Origin: Clostridiales bacterium
GTDB lineage: Bacteria; Bacillota; Clostridia; Christensenellales; Aristaeellaceae
Length of the DNA: 64,000 bases
Direction: 5' to 3'
Assembly (NCBI GenBank): GCA_015056125.1
Contig: SVGW01000001.1
Location: forward strand, 62,001 to 126,000
Shown: positions 18,121 through 26,789 of the stretch, piece after piece
Numbering within the stretch: the stretch's first letter is position 1
How the letters are laid out: each line of letters begins with the position of its first letter
Program-made: the position numbers and the translations under genes
Notes under the pieces: generated by a model
Told to the model about the DNA's origin: nothing
The model's database searches: none
The model's input: only the letters and a program-made list of their open reading frames with translations

Positions 18121-18227
18121 TTGGCAGAAATTATTATTTTCCAATGATACTCATTTTCTACGAGTGCACCCGTTTTTGGTGCGCGTGCGGCGGATGCAGC
18201 CGTAGGAAATGTGAAAGGGGTTCACGC

Positions 18228-19187
18228 ATGGTCAAGTATGTTATCAAACGAATTCTGCTGATGCTGATGGTTTTTATGATCATCATCTCCATGTGCTTTG
18301 TATTGGTCAAGCTCCTGCCCAATAAGCCGGCGGAGCAGTTTGGCAAGGACATGGCCGTTATTGAAATGCGCCGCGAGTTGCTGGGCTATAACAAGCCCAT
18401 CATCGAGCAGTACTGGATTTTTATCCAGCGCTCTTTGATTGGCGGCGACTGGGGCATAAGCGAAACCCTGTATATCGGCCAGGATGTATGGGAAAAGTTC
18501 ATGGAAAAAATGCCCGCCACCATTACGGTGAACGTGTATACCATGCTCTTTGCCGTGCCCATCGGGCTGGCGCTGGGCATTTATGCCGCGCTGAAAAAGA
18601 ATAAATGGCAGGATCACGTGATTTCTACCGGCGTGATGATTTTCGTTTCTGTGCCAAGCTATGTGTATGCATTCCTGGTGCAGTATTTCCTGTGCTTTAA
18701 ACTAAAGTGGTTCCCCTTCCAGATGGCGGCGGGCTATGATTATCTGTCCTGGGAAACCTTTGTTTCTCTGGTGCCTGCCATCATTTCCCTGGGCTTTGGT
18801 ACGGTAGCCGGCCTGGCCCGCTACACCCGTGCGGAGCTTACGGAGGTACTCACCAGCGATTATCTCCTCCTGGCCCGCACCAAGGGCCTCTCCCGGGCGC
18901 AGACCACCGTGCGCCATGCCCTGCGCAATTCCATGGTGCCCATTTTCCCCATGATCCTGGGTGAATTCATCGGCATCATCGGCGGCTCCCTGATCATTGA
19001 GCAAATTTTCGGTATCCCTGGCGTAGGCCCTCTGTATATTGCATCCATCACCGCAGCCACGCCGGACTATAACTTCTTCATGCTTCTGTCCGCGTTCTAT
19101 ACGCTGGTGGGCCTTTCCTCCGGCATCCTGGTGGACCTGAGCTATGGCTTTATCGATCCGAGAATCAGAATGGGGAGTAAGAAGTAA
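18228..19187 (+). CDS. Oligopeptide ABC transporter permease, OppB/DppB type
   Basis: A 319-residue integral membrane permease, normal family length, with six predicted helices starting at MVKYVIKRILLMLMVFM. The cytoplasmic EAA loop that contacts the ATPase is visible as LLARTKGLSRAQTTVRHALRNS. The start is moved 28 codons into the track ORF, to ATG 18228, because GAAAGGGG lies 7 nt upstream and the extra N-terminus is Cys-rich and unlike the family. The stop overlaps the start of the next permease gene (TAATG). Confidence 0.93.
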   Translation: MVKYVIKRILLMLMVFMIIISMCFVLVKLLPNKPAEQFGKDMAVIEMRRELLGYNKPIIEQYWIFIQRSLIGGDWGISETLYIGQDVWEKFMEKMPATITVNVYTMLFAVPIGLALGIYAALKKNKWQDHVISTGVMIFVSVPSYVYAFLVQYFLCFKLKWFPFQMAAGYDYLSWETFVSLVPAIISLGFGTVAGLARYTRAELTEVLTSDYLLLARTKGLSRAQTTVRHALRNSMVPIFPMILGEFIGIIGGSLIIEQIFGIPGVGPLYIASITAATPDYNFFMLLSAFYTLVGLSSGILVDLSYGFIDPRIRMGSKK

Positions 19188-20716
19188 TGAGCGAAAAAGA
19201 TTACATGAATATTCCCGCTTCCGAATTTGAGTTTGTGGGAACAGAGGGACGGCTCCACGACAAAAAACTGGATACCAAACCCATCGGTTATTTCAAGGAT
19301 GCGTTCATCCGCTTTGCCAAAAACAAGGGCTCCGTTGTGGCGGCCATTGTGATTTTTGTGTTGGTGCTGTATGCCATCTTTGTGCCTGTGCTCTTTAAGA
19401 ACAACTACAACCAGGCCCTCACCGATACCATGTATCTGAATTACAGCAAGCTGCCTCCCCGGGTGAAGAGCCTGGGCTGGCTGGGCATGGACGGCACCGG
19501 CAAGGAAACCGTAAATTCCGCCACCTACAACGCCTATCGGGCCATTGCCCAGGAAACGGGCCTGAACCCCATCCTGGAAGTATACCGGGAAAATTATAAG
19601 GATCCCACCGCCAGCCAGACCGCTACCTTCTATGACCTGAAGGCGGATAAGTACTATAAGCTGGGCATGATGCAGATGACTCTCACTCCTCAGCAATATG
19701 AGGATCTGCAGGCTTGGCAGGACGAGACGGGGATTCAGGTGATCTATCCCGCCATCACTGATGCCAAGCAGAGCGACGCCAACATCTGGTATAAAACGGA
19801 TCGTAAGGGCGTGGCACAGCTGGATGAAAACGGCAACTTTGTGCCCATCTACCGCACCACCAAGCCCACCGATACCTCCTACCACAGCCTGCGGATCGCT
19901 TCCGATACCGATCCCGAAAATCCCTACTCCTATGCCCGTGTAACCGGCACCTCCCAGGCCAAGTCCTACATCGTGCGTGTGTGCCGCTACACCTATTTCC
20001 AGTATCGCTACGGCTTTGAGCCCACCTTCGTATTCGGCACCGATGCCAAGGGCGCGGATATCTTTGTGCGCCTGGCTTCCGGCGCTCGCTTCTCCTTCAT
20101 CCTGGCCATCTGCATCTCCGCCATCAACCTCTTTATTGGCGCCATCTACGGCGCCATCGAAGGGTACTATGGCGGCAAGGTGGACTTGATCATGGAGCGC
20201 ATCAGCGACGTGATCAACGGTATCCCCTTTACGGTGGTTACCACGCTGTTCCAATTGCACTTGGCCAATAAAGTGGGCGTTGTGGGGGCATTGCTATTCG
20301 CCTTCGTGCTCACGGGGTGGATCGGCATGGCGTCCCGCGTGCGTATGCAGTTCTACCGCTTCAAGGGCCAGGAATACGTGCTGGCTGCCCGTACCTTGGG
20401 CGCCAGCGACTGGCGGATTATGTTTAAGCACATTTTCCCCAACTCCCTGGGCACCATCATCACCGGCTCCGTGCTGGTGATCCCCGGCGTTATCTTCTCT
20501 GAATCCAGCCTCACTTACCTGGGCATCGTGAACCTGGAATCCTCTACCATGACCAGCGTGGGTACCATGCTGGCCAACGGCAAGAATTACCTGTCCACCG
20601 ATCCCTATATCATTCTCTTCCCCTCGCTGTTCATTTCCCTGTTGGAAATTTCCTTCAACCTCTTTGGCAACGGCTTGCGGGATGCCTTCAATCCTTCTCT
20701 GAGGGGGGCGGAATAA
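19187..20716 (+). CDS. Oligopeptide ABC transporter permease, OppC/DppC type, with large extracytoplasmic insertion
   Basis: A 509-residue permease; the family norm is ~300. TM1 lies at about 48-70. The conserved FGTDAKGADIFVRLASGAR segment, usually ~50 residues after TM1, begins only at 283. About 160 extra residues, rich in Tyr, Thr and Asp (80-280), are therefore inserted in the first extracytoplasmic loop. The rest is standard, with five more helices and the EAA loop EYVLAARTLGASDWRIMFKHIFPNS. The insertion faces the same side as the binding protein and could dock it or interact with the wall; this is inferred. Start overlaps the oppB stop by one base. Confidence 0.92.
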   Translation: MSEKDYMNIPASEFEFVGTEGRLHDKKLDTKPIGYFKDAFIRFAKNKGSVVAAIVIFVLVLYAIFVPVLFKNNYNQALTDTMYLNYSKLPPRVKSLGWLGMDGTGKETVNSATYNAYRAIAQETGLNPILEVYRENYKDPTASQTATFYDLKADKYYKLGMMQMTLTPQQYEDLQAWQDETGIQVIYPAITDAKQSDANIWYKTDRKGVAQLDENGNFVPIYRTTKPTDTSYHSLRIASDTDPENPYSYARVTGTSQAKSYIVRVCRYTYFQYRYGFEPTFVFGTDAKGADIFVRLASGARFSFILAICISAINLFIGAIYGAIEGYYGGKVDLIMERISDVINGIPFTVVTTLFQLHLANKVGVVGALLFAFVLTGWIGMASRVRMQFYRFKGQEYVLAARTLGASDWRIMFKHIFPNSLGTIITGSVLVIPGVIFSESSLTYLGIVNLESSTMTSVGTMLANGKNYLSTDPYIILFPSLFISLLEISFNLFGNGLRDAFNPSLRGAE

Positions 20717-20717
20717 T

Positions 20718-22880
20718 ATGGCTACTGAAAAGAAATTACAGGTGCATAATCTGCGCATCTCCTTCCGCACCAACGGCGGCAAGGTGCAGGCTGTGCGGGA
20801 TATCAGCTTTGATCTGCATAAGGGCGAAACCTTGGCCATCGTGGGCGAATCAGGCTCCGGTAAATCCGTTACCTCCAAGGCCATTTTGGGCATCCAGGCG
20901 GGCAATGCCATCACCGAGGGCGGCGAAATTCTCTATGACGGCCAGGACCTGCTGAAAATCAGCGAGGAAGATTTCTATAAGCTTCGCGGCGATAAGATCG
21001 CTATGATTTTCCAGGATCCCCTTTCTTCCCTGAACCCCATTATGCGCATTGGCAAGCAGCTCACTGAGGCTATGATCTTGAAGGGCCGCGCCCGCCAGCG
21101 CAATTGCAAGGAAAACTTCTATGCCAAGCTTTCCCTGATGGAAAAGTATATGACCGAGAGTCATCCTAATCAGGTGGCTGAGGTAAAGAAAAAGTGCGAA
21201 ATCTTCCGCCAGTTTGAAATGAAGCATATTGAACTGGAGCAGGCCTATAATGAAGCCCATGAGGCCGCTGAACTGATGCTGGTGGATTTGGAGCATATGC
21301 TTTTCCTGATTGAGAAAAAGGCCCTGAAGGAGCCTGGCTCTCAGCTGGAAAATATGAAGGAAATGCTCATCAAGGCGCTCAACCCCTATGTGGTGGCGGA
21401 GGATCGGGCGGCACAGTTCAAGGCGGACGTGAAGAACATGACCGCCGGCCTGGGCGCACAGCAGAAAAAAGGCGATTTTTCCAAGCTGCAGGGGCATTTG
21501 GAAAATATCTGCATGGTGCTGAAGGAAGCGTTGGCCAAGGATAAGCCCAATTTCTTTGCTCTGGGCTATTATCGCTTTTCCACCAAGGATCCTGCTCCTA
21601 CGGGCACTGTGGAAGAAAATAATCAGTTCTACCGCCAGTATCTGGATGATCATTTTATGCTGGATTTCATTGCCATGGCTGAAACGGCCATCGGCAAGGC
21701 GGATGAAAAATTCCTGGCCCTCCGGGAAGAGGCCATCACGCAGCTGCAATCTGCGCTGCCCGTGCTGGGCGCCAAGCCTGTAAACGAGGAAGAACTCAAG
21801 AACCTGTGCGCTTCTCTGGGCAAGGTTGTGAACGCTTCCATCAATCCCATTGATATCGTGAAGGATAGCGCCGCCTATACCTTCGCCGGCAGCTTCCAGG
21901 GATTTGTGAATCAGTATTTCACCGGCAAGCGCACCAACGGCCAAAAGATCCGCAAGTATGAAAAGGAACTGGCCAAGTATAATCGCCTGGTAGAAAAGGG
22001 CAAAAACCCCGATTGGCAGGTGGCCGCCGCTTCCGTGATTGATCTGGATCAGGTGCAGGAAAATATTGTGCGCCTGGTCAATAATCTCATCGCCCACTAT
22101 CAGCAGCGCAATGCCGCTGAAAAGCATGTGGATCTCAACGAAAAAACCGTTGCGCTCATTGATTATCTCAAAGAAAATGCCTCCGGCATGGTGCTGAAAA
22201 TCACCAAGCAGGCGGCGAAGAATAAGGCCCTGAAGCTGATGGAAGAAGTGGGTATCCCCGAGCCCCGGAAGCGCTATCGGGATTACCCCTTCCAGTTCTC
22301 CGGCGGTATGCGCCAGCGCATCGTAATCGCTATCGCCCTGGCTGCCAACCCCGATATCCTCATCTGCGACGAGCCTACCACCGCTCTGGACGTGACCATT
22401 CAGGCCCAGATTCTGGAATTGATCAATCGCCTCAAGAAGCAGCGCAATCTTTCCATTATCTTCATCACTCACGACCTGGGTGTTGTGGCAAACATGGCTG
22501 ACAGAATCGCCGTTATGTATGCCGGTAAGATTGTGGAATACGGCACCTCTGAGGAAATCTTCTATGAGCCTGCCCATCCCTACACCTGGGCGTTGCTTTC
22601 CTCCATGCCCGATTTGGATACCAAGGAAAAGCTGGAAGCCATTCCCGGCACGCCTCCCGATATGATCTATCCGCCCAAGGGCGATGCCTTTGCCCAGCGC
22701 AACCGCTACGCCATGAAGATCGACTTTGAAAAGCAGCCCCCGGCCTTCCCCATTTCTGATACCCACTGGGCCGCTACCTGGCTGCTGCATCCCAATGCGC
22801 CCAAGGTGGAGCCGCCTAAGACTGTTACCGAGCGCATTGCCAGAATGAAGGCCAGAATGGGGGGTGAAGCGAATGTCTAA
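20718..22880 (+). CDS. Oligopeptide ABC transporter ATPase, OppD type, with ~375-residue helical insertion
   Basis: A 720-residue ATPase, about twice the usual OppD length. Walker A is GESGSGKSV (43-51) and the Q-loop is [11 protein letters not shown] (97-107). The signature FSGGMRQR comes only at ~527, Walker [13 protein letters not shown] at ~547-558, then the switch His (FITHDLGV) and the OppD/F C-terminal segment. Residues ~125-500, between Q-loop and signature in the helical subdomain, are inserted. This region is highly charged, predicted helical and unlike any domain I recognise. It would project near the permease interface, so a gating or regulatory role is plausible but unproven. Both ends align with normal OppD, so it is not a frameshift or gene fusion. 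Confidence 0.92.
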   Translation: MATEKKLQVHNLRISFRTNGGKVQAVRDISFDLHKGETLAIVGESGSGKSVTSKAILGIQAGNAITEGGEILYDGQDLLKISEEDFYKLRGDKIAMIFQDPLSSLNPIMRIGKQLTEAMILKGRARQRNCKENFYAKLSLMEKYMTESHPNQVAEVKKKCEIFRQFEMKHIELEQAYNEAHEAAELMLVDLEHMLFLIEKKALKEPGSQLENMKEMLIKALNPYVVAEDRAAQFKADVKNMTAGLGAQQKKGDFSKLQGHLENICMVLKEALAKDKPNFFALGYYRFSTKDPAPTGTVEENNQFYRQYLDDHFMLDFIAMAETAIGKADEKFLALREEAITQLQSALPVLGAKPVNEEELKNLCASLGKVVNASINPIDIVKDSAAYTFAGSFQGFVNQYFTGKRTNGQKIRKYEKELAKYNRLVEKGKNPDWQVAAASVIDLDQVQENIVRLVNNLIAHYQQRNAAEKHVDLNEKTVALIDYLKENASGMVLKITKQAAKNKALKLMEEVGIPEPRKRYRDYPFQFSGGMRQRIVIAIALAANPDILICDEPTTALDVTIQAQILELINRLKKQRNLSIIFITHDLGVVANMADRIAVMYAGKIVEYGTSEEIFYEPAHPYTWALLSSMPDLDTKEKLEAIPGTPPDMIYPPKGDAFAQRNRYAMKIDFEKQPPAFPISDTHWAATWLLHPNAPKVEPPKTVTERIARMKARMGGEANV

Positions 22881-23937
22881 TCAGCATGAAGAAGTATTGC
22901 TGCGCATTGAGCATCTTTGCCAGTATTTCAAATCCGTTAAGGCTGTGGACGACGTCAGCTTCGATATCAAAAAGGGCGAAGTATTTGGCCTGGTAGGCGA
23001 ATCCGGCTGCGGCAAAACCACCACCGGCCGCTCCATTATCAAGCTTTATGATATTACCTCCGGTAATATTTACTTCAAGGGCAAGCGCATTGCCGCTGGC
23101 ACAAAGAGCTACAAGGATGCCATCGCCAATGCTCGCATGGAAATGAAGAAGGTGTCCCCGGAGCGCAAAGCGGAATTGAAAGCGTTTATCGCCCAGCAGC
23201 GCCAGGAAATCAAGGCCGCCAAGCAGGATCACGAAAAATGCGATAAGCGCTTTGTAACCCAGATCCAGATGATCTTCCAGGATCCCGTGGCTTCTTTGGA
23301 CCCCCGTAAGACGGTGCTTGAAACCATCGCCGAGGGCCTGGTGATCCGCGGCGAAAAGGATAAGAAGGCCATTGAAGAAAAGGTATTTCGTGTGCTGGAA
23401 ATGGTGGGCCTGGTGCGGGAGCATGCGGGCCGCTATCCTCATGAATTTTCCGGTGGCCAGAAGCAGCGCATTGGCGTGGCTCGGGCCGTGATTATGAATC
23501 CCGAGCTTATCATTGCCGATGAACCCGTGAGCGCCCTGGACGTATCCATCCAGGCTCAGGTAATCAACCTGCTCAATGATCTTCGCCATCAGCTGGGGCT
23601 CACCATCCTTTTCATCGCGCATGACCTATCCGTAGTAAAGTATTTCTCCGACCGGATTGGCGTGATGTATTTTGGCAAGCTGGTGGAGCTGGCTTCCTCC
23701 GATGAGCTTTTTGCCCATCCCCTGCACCCCTACACCCGCTCCCTGCTTTCCGCCATTCCCCAGCCCGACCCCGTCTATGAAAAGACCCGCGAGCGCATCA
23801 AGTATGAGCCCCTGGCGGCCCACGATTACAGCGTGGATAAGCCTTCCATGCGGGAAGTGGCTCCCGGCCATTTCGTGCAGTGCAATGATGCGGAATTTGC
23901 CCGCTATCAGAAGGAACTGGGCATCGTAAACGAATAA
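22873..23937 (+). CDS. Oligopeptide ABC transporter ATPase, OppF type, with short insertion
   Basis: A 354-residue partner ATPase. Walker A GESGCGKTT, Q-loop MIFQDPVASLDP, signature FSGGQKQR, Walker B IIADEPVSALD, switch LFIAHDLSV and the C-terminal HPLHPYTRSLLSAIP motif are intact. Between the glycine-rich region and the Q-loop (residues ~73-130) there is a Lys/Glu-rich helical segment about 40 residues longer than in ordinary OppF. The start is set at ATG 22873 rather than the in-frame GTG 22864, because the GGGGGG Shine-Dalgarno is ~8 nt before the ATG. It overlaps the OppD gene by 8 nt. A terminator follows. Confidence 0.93.
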   Translation: MSNQHEEVLLRIEHLCQYFKSVKAVDDVSFDIKKGEVFGLVGESGCGKTTTGRSIIKLYDITSGNIYFKGKRIAAGTKSYKDAIANARMEMKKVSPERKAELKAFIAQQRQEIKAAKQDHEKCDKRFVTQIQMIFQDPVASLDPRKTVLETIAEGLVIRGEKDKKAIEEKVFRVLEMVGLVREHAGRYPHEFSGGQKQRIGVARAVIMNPELIIADEPVSALDVSIQAQVINLLNDLRHQLGLTILFIAHDLSVVKYFSDRIGVMYFGKLVELASSDELFAHPLHPYTRSLLSAIPQPDPVYEKTRERIKYEPLAAHDYSVDKPSMREVAPGHFVQCNDAEFARYQKELGIVNE

Positions 23938-23942
23938 AGATT

Positions 23943-23975
23943 TACAGCCGCAGCGTCAACCTGCGGCTGTATTTT
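23943..23975 (+). terminator. Terminator of the opp operon
   Basis: TACAGCCGCAG / CTGCGGCTGTA 11-bp stem with a TTTT run, immediately after oppF. Confidence 0.88.
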
Positions 23976-23988
23976 CAAAAGGAATTAT

Positions 23989-24417
23989 ATGAAAAGCAAG
24001 AAAAATGAACGGAACCTGGGCACTTGGGTGCAGTATGTGTCGGCTATTTTTGTGGGGCTGGTGATTGCCGTGCCCGTGGCCCTTCTGCAGGGCTTTTCCT
24101 TTGGCCAGGCGGCCTATCTGAACGCCCGGTATTTAAGCGACGGCTTTTTTGTGGCCGGCATGCTGATTGCCGGTATTGGCGGCATGGTATGGATTTCCTC
24201 CACCGGTTTTTTTGATATTTTCTCTTATGGCTTCCATAGCATCCTGGTGCTGTTTTCTTCCCTGAAAAATCCCAAGGATCATGAAAAGTATTATGATTAC
24301 AAAACCATGCGGGAGGAAAAGCGGGGAAAGCCCTTGTATTTTCTGGTGATTGTGGGCGTATTGTTTTTGCTGCTGGCGGTCGGGTGCCTGGCGTTGTATT
24401 ACAATCTTCCTGCATAA
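23989..24417 (+). CDS. DUF3899 family membrane protein
   Basis: A 142-residue protein with three likely transmembrane helices (about 13-33, 47-67, 116-138). A cytoplasmic loop carries FFDIFSYGFHSIL and HEKYYDYKTMREEKRGKP, which match DUF3899 proteins of Firmicutes. Their function is unknown. AAAAGGA precedes the start. The gene sits between two terminators and so is probably monocistronic. Confidence 0.8.
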   Translation: MKSKKNERNLGTWVQYVSAIFVGLVIAVPVALLQGFSFGQAAYLNARYLSDGFFVAGMLIAGIGGMVWISSTGFFDIFSYGFHSILVLFSSLKNPKDHEKYYDYKTMREEKRGKPLYFLVIVGVLFLLLAVGCLALYYNLPA

Positions 24418-24425
24418 AAATGAAT

Positions 24426-24481
24426 CGGCTTGGGCGGCTGGTTGCTTCTGGCAAAAAGGCACAGCCACCCAGGCCGTTTTT
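24426..24481 (+). terminator. Terminator after the DUF3899 gene
   Basis: A 15-bp stem with two wobble pairs (CGGCTTGGGCGGCTG / CAGCCACCCAGGCCG), followed by T5. Confidence 0.8.
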
Positions 24482-24507
24482 CGTATGCATTTGCAGGGGA
24501 AATCGGG

Positions 24508-24536
24508 TTGAAGAAAAAGGGATTTTCGTTTATAAT
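24508..24536 (+). promoter_or_regulatory. Promoter of the DUF2461-phosphomutase unit
   Basis: TTGAAG (24508-24513) and TATAAT (24531-24536), 17-bp spacer, with AAGGAGG ahead of the ATG at 24572. Confidence 0.72.
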
Positions 24537-24571
24537 AGATCAGGTAGTTTTTCGGGTAAGGAGGCGCCTGG

Positions 24572-25276
24572 ATGTTTCCCGGATTCGGCAAAGAATTGAT
24601 TCCCTTTTTTCTGGATTTGAGATTCCATAACCACAAGGCGTTTATGGACGCCAATCGGGAACGATATCTAAAGGATGTGCGCCAGCCTTTCTATCAGTTC
24701 ATTGAGGCCATGGCCCCTTATATGCAGGAAATAGACCCCGATATGGAGGTGCGCCCAGCCAAGTGCCTGTCCCGGATCAACAGGGACACCCGCTTTTCTC
24801 GGGATAAATCCCCCTATCGGGATCATCTGTGGGTAGCGTTTCGTCAATCGGCCATGGGCAAGGATGGCGTTCCCTTCTATTGGTTTGAAATCAGCCCGGA
24901 ATATGTGACCTGGGGGCTGGGAATCTGGGGGGAAAACCGGGAAGTGATGGATGCTATGCGCCGCAGGATTCTGGCGCATCCGGAGGATTACCTGCGCGTG
25001 CTGCCCATATTGCAGGAACGGGGCTTTGCCTTGAGCGGCCAAGAATGGAAAAAGCTGGCCGTGCCCAAAGAAGTTCCTTTGGAACTTAAGCCCTGGTATC
25101 TGAAGCGGCAGATTTATGCTGAAAAGGTGGATCTGCCCCTTTCGGTCATTCATGCTTCCGATCTGGTGGAGCGGGTGGCCAGGGATTTTCAGGCGCTCAA
25201 GCCCCTGTATCAAATGATGCGGGGCTGTGTGGAAGAAGCAATGAACCAGATGGATGAACAGGGAGGAGAATTATGA
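24572..25276 (+). CDS. DUF2461 domain protein
   Basis: A 234-residue soluble protein. The N-terminal LIPFFLDLRFHNHKAFMDANRE block, the RINRDTRFSRDKSPYRDHL block and LKPWYLKRQI are characteristic of DUF2461 (TIGR02453). No biochemical function is established for the family. The gene shares ATGA with the downstream phosphomutase gene, so translation is coupled, but the functional link is unknown. Confidence 0.85.
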   Translation: MFPGFGKELIPFFLDLRFHNHKAFMDANRERYLKDVRQPFYQFIEAMAPYMQEIDPDMEVRPAKCLSRINRDTRFSRDKSPYRDHLWVAFRQSAMGKDGVPFYWFEISPEYVTWGLGIWGENREVMDAMRRRILAHPEDYLRVLPILQERGFALSGQEWKKLAVPKEVPLELKPWYLKRQIYAEKVDLPLSVIHASDLVERVARDFQALKPLYQMMRGCVEEAMNQMDEQGGEL

Positions 25277-26787
25277 CGGATTTACACGCGCTCAAAAGCG
25301 GCACGGATGTAAGAGGAAAAGCCTTGGGTGAAAATGCAGCCCTGACCTGCGAAGCAGCATCCCGGATTGCCGGGGCATTTGTGAGCTGGCTGAAGCAGCG
25401 GGGTGTGGATATTCCTCGGGTGGCTCTGGGCCGCGATTCCCGCATTACGGGCGAAGCGCTGCTGGCGGCCAGTGCCGATGGCTGTCGCCTGGCCGGTGCG
25501 CGTGTGGAAGTATATGATATGTGCACCACTCCGGCGATGTACATGAGCCTGATCACCGAGGGCTTTGGATGCGACGGCGCCATTATGATCACGGCCAGCC
25601 ACCATCCCTTTGACCGGAACGGCCTGAAATTTTTCACCAAAGAGGGCGGCATTGACAGCAAAGAGCTGGATGAAATCCTGGCCATCGCTATGAGCGATGC
25701 ACCTTTGAATCAGGGGGGCGAACCCATCCAGCGCCGGGAATTTCTGCCGGTGTACTGTGAACAGCTCAAGGAGCGGGTGCGCCGGGGCCTTGGCACGGAT
25801 ATTCAAAAGCCGCTGCTGGGGCTGCATGTGGTGGTGGACGCCGGCAACGGCGCCGGTGGCTTCTATGCTCAGCTGCTGGAAGATTTGGGCGCTTGGGTGG
25901 AAGGAAGCCAATTTCTGGAGCCGGATGGCCATTTTCCCAATCATGTGCCTAATCCTGAAAATGCAGAAGCGATGGCTTCTATCAGCGCAGCGGTGGTGAA
26001 GGCACAGGCCGATCTGGGTGTGATTTTTGACGCCGACTGTGACCGAGCGGCCATCGTGGATCATACGGGAAGGGAAATTAACCGTAACCGCCTGATCGCC
26101 CTGATCTGTGCCATTTTGCTCAATGAAAAGCAGGGGCTGACCATCGTGACTGACTCGGTCACTTCCTCTGGCCTGGCCCGGTTTATTCAGGAATGGGGCG
26201 GTGAGCATTATCGCTTTAAGCGGGGCTACCGCAACGTAATTGATGAGGCCATCCGCCTCAATGAGGCGGGGATTGATTGCCCCCTGGCCATTGAAACCAG
26301 CGGTCATGCGGCTCTTCGGGAAAATCATTTCCTGGATGACGGCATGTATCTGGTGACGGTGCTGATTTGCGAGGCGATGCGCTTAAAGCAAGAGGGCAAG
26401 GAGCTTTCCTCCCTTATTGAAGAATTGCGGGAGCCCAAGGAAAGCGCCGAAGTGCGCCTGAGCATTGCGGCGGAGGATTTCCGCGCAGCGGGCCGGGCGG
26501 CTATCGAAAAGGTGATGGATCATGCGGCCTTTGCGCCCGGCTGGCGCATTGCCCCGGATAACCGGGAAGGCGTTCGCATCTATTTTGATCTGGATGGAGA
26601 AATGGAAAGCGGCTGGTTCTTGCTGCGCCTGTCCGTTCACGATCCTGTGCTGCCGCTCAATCTGGAGAGCGATGTGGACGGCGGCGTAAAATATATGGCT
26701 TCGGCGCTTTTGCAGGTGCTCTCTGCTGCCGAAGGGATCGATTTGACTGCACTCCAACAATTTATTAAAAACGGGGAGGATCAATAA
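25273..26787 (+). CDS. Phosphomannomutase/phosphoglucomutase family enzyme
   Basis: A 504-residue alpha-D-phosphohexomutase, which moves phosphate between C1 and C6 of a hexose for glycan or storage-sugar synthesis in the cytoplasm. The four family motifs are present: the phosphoserine loop TASHHPFDRNG (Ser accepts phosphate), the Mg-binding loop DADCDRAA, the sugar-specificity loop ETSGHAA, and a C-terminal phosphate-binding region. Whether the substrate is mannose, glucose or both is not decidable by eye. Overlaps the upstream gene by 4 nt; transketolase follows after 2 nt. Confidence 0.9.
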   Translation: MTDLHALKSGTDVRGKALGENAALTCEAASRIAGAFVSWLKQRGVDIPRVALGRDSRITGEALLAASADGCRLAGARVEVYDMCTTPAMYMSLITEGFGCDGAIMITASHHPFDRNGLKFFTKEGGIDSKELDEILAIAMSDAPLNQGGEPIQRREFLPVYCEQLKERVRRGLGTDIQKPLLGLHVVVDAGNGAGGFYAQLLEDLGAWVEGSQFLEPDGHFPNHVPNPENAEAMASISAAVVKAQADLGVIFDADCDRAAIVDHTGREINRNRLIALICAILLNEKQGLTIVTDSVTSSGLARFIQEWGGEHYRFKRGYRNVIDEAIRLNEAGIDCPLAIETSGHAALRENHFLDDGMYLVTVLICEAMRLKQEGKELSSLIEELREPKESAEVRLSIAAEDFRAAGRAAIEKVMDHAAFAPGWRIAPDNREGVRIYFDLDGEMESGWFLLRLSVHDPVLPLNLESDVDGGVKYMASALLQVLSAAEGIDLTALQQFIKNGEDQ

Positions 26788-26789
26788 CC

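Noticed and set aside
15493-18144. 883-aa minus-strand ORF opposite the binding protein, and similar long antisense ORFs at 4869-6776, 6754-8727, 20850-22790, 26781-28670 and 29886-31445
   Set aside because: Low-complexity His/Gly/Gln-rich translations with no family motifs, each exactly antisense to a gene with clear catalytic motifs; they arise from codon bias.
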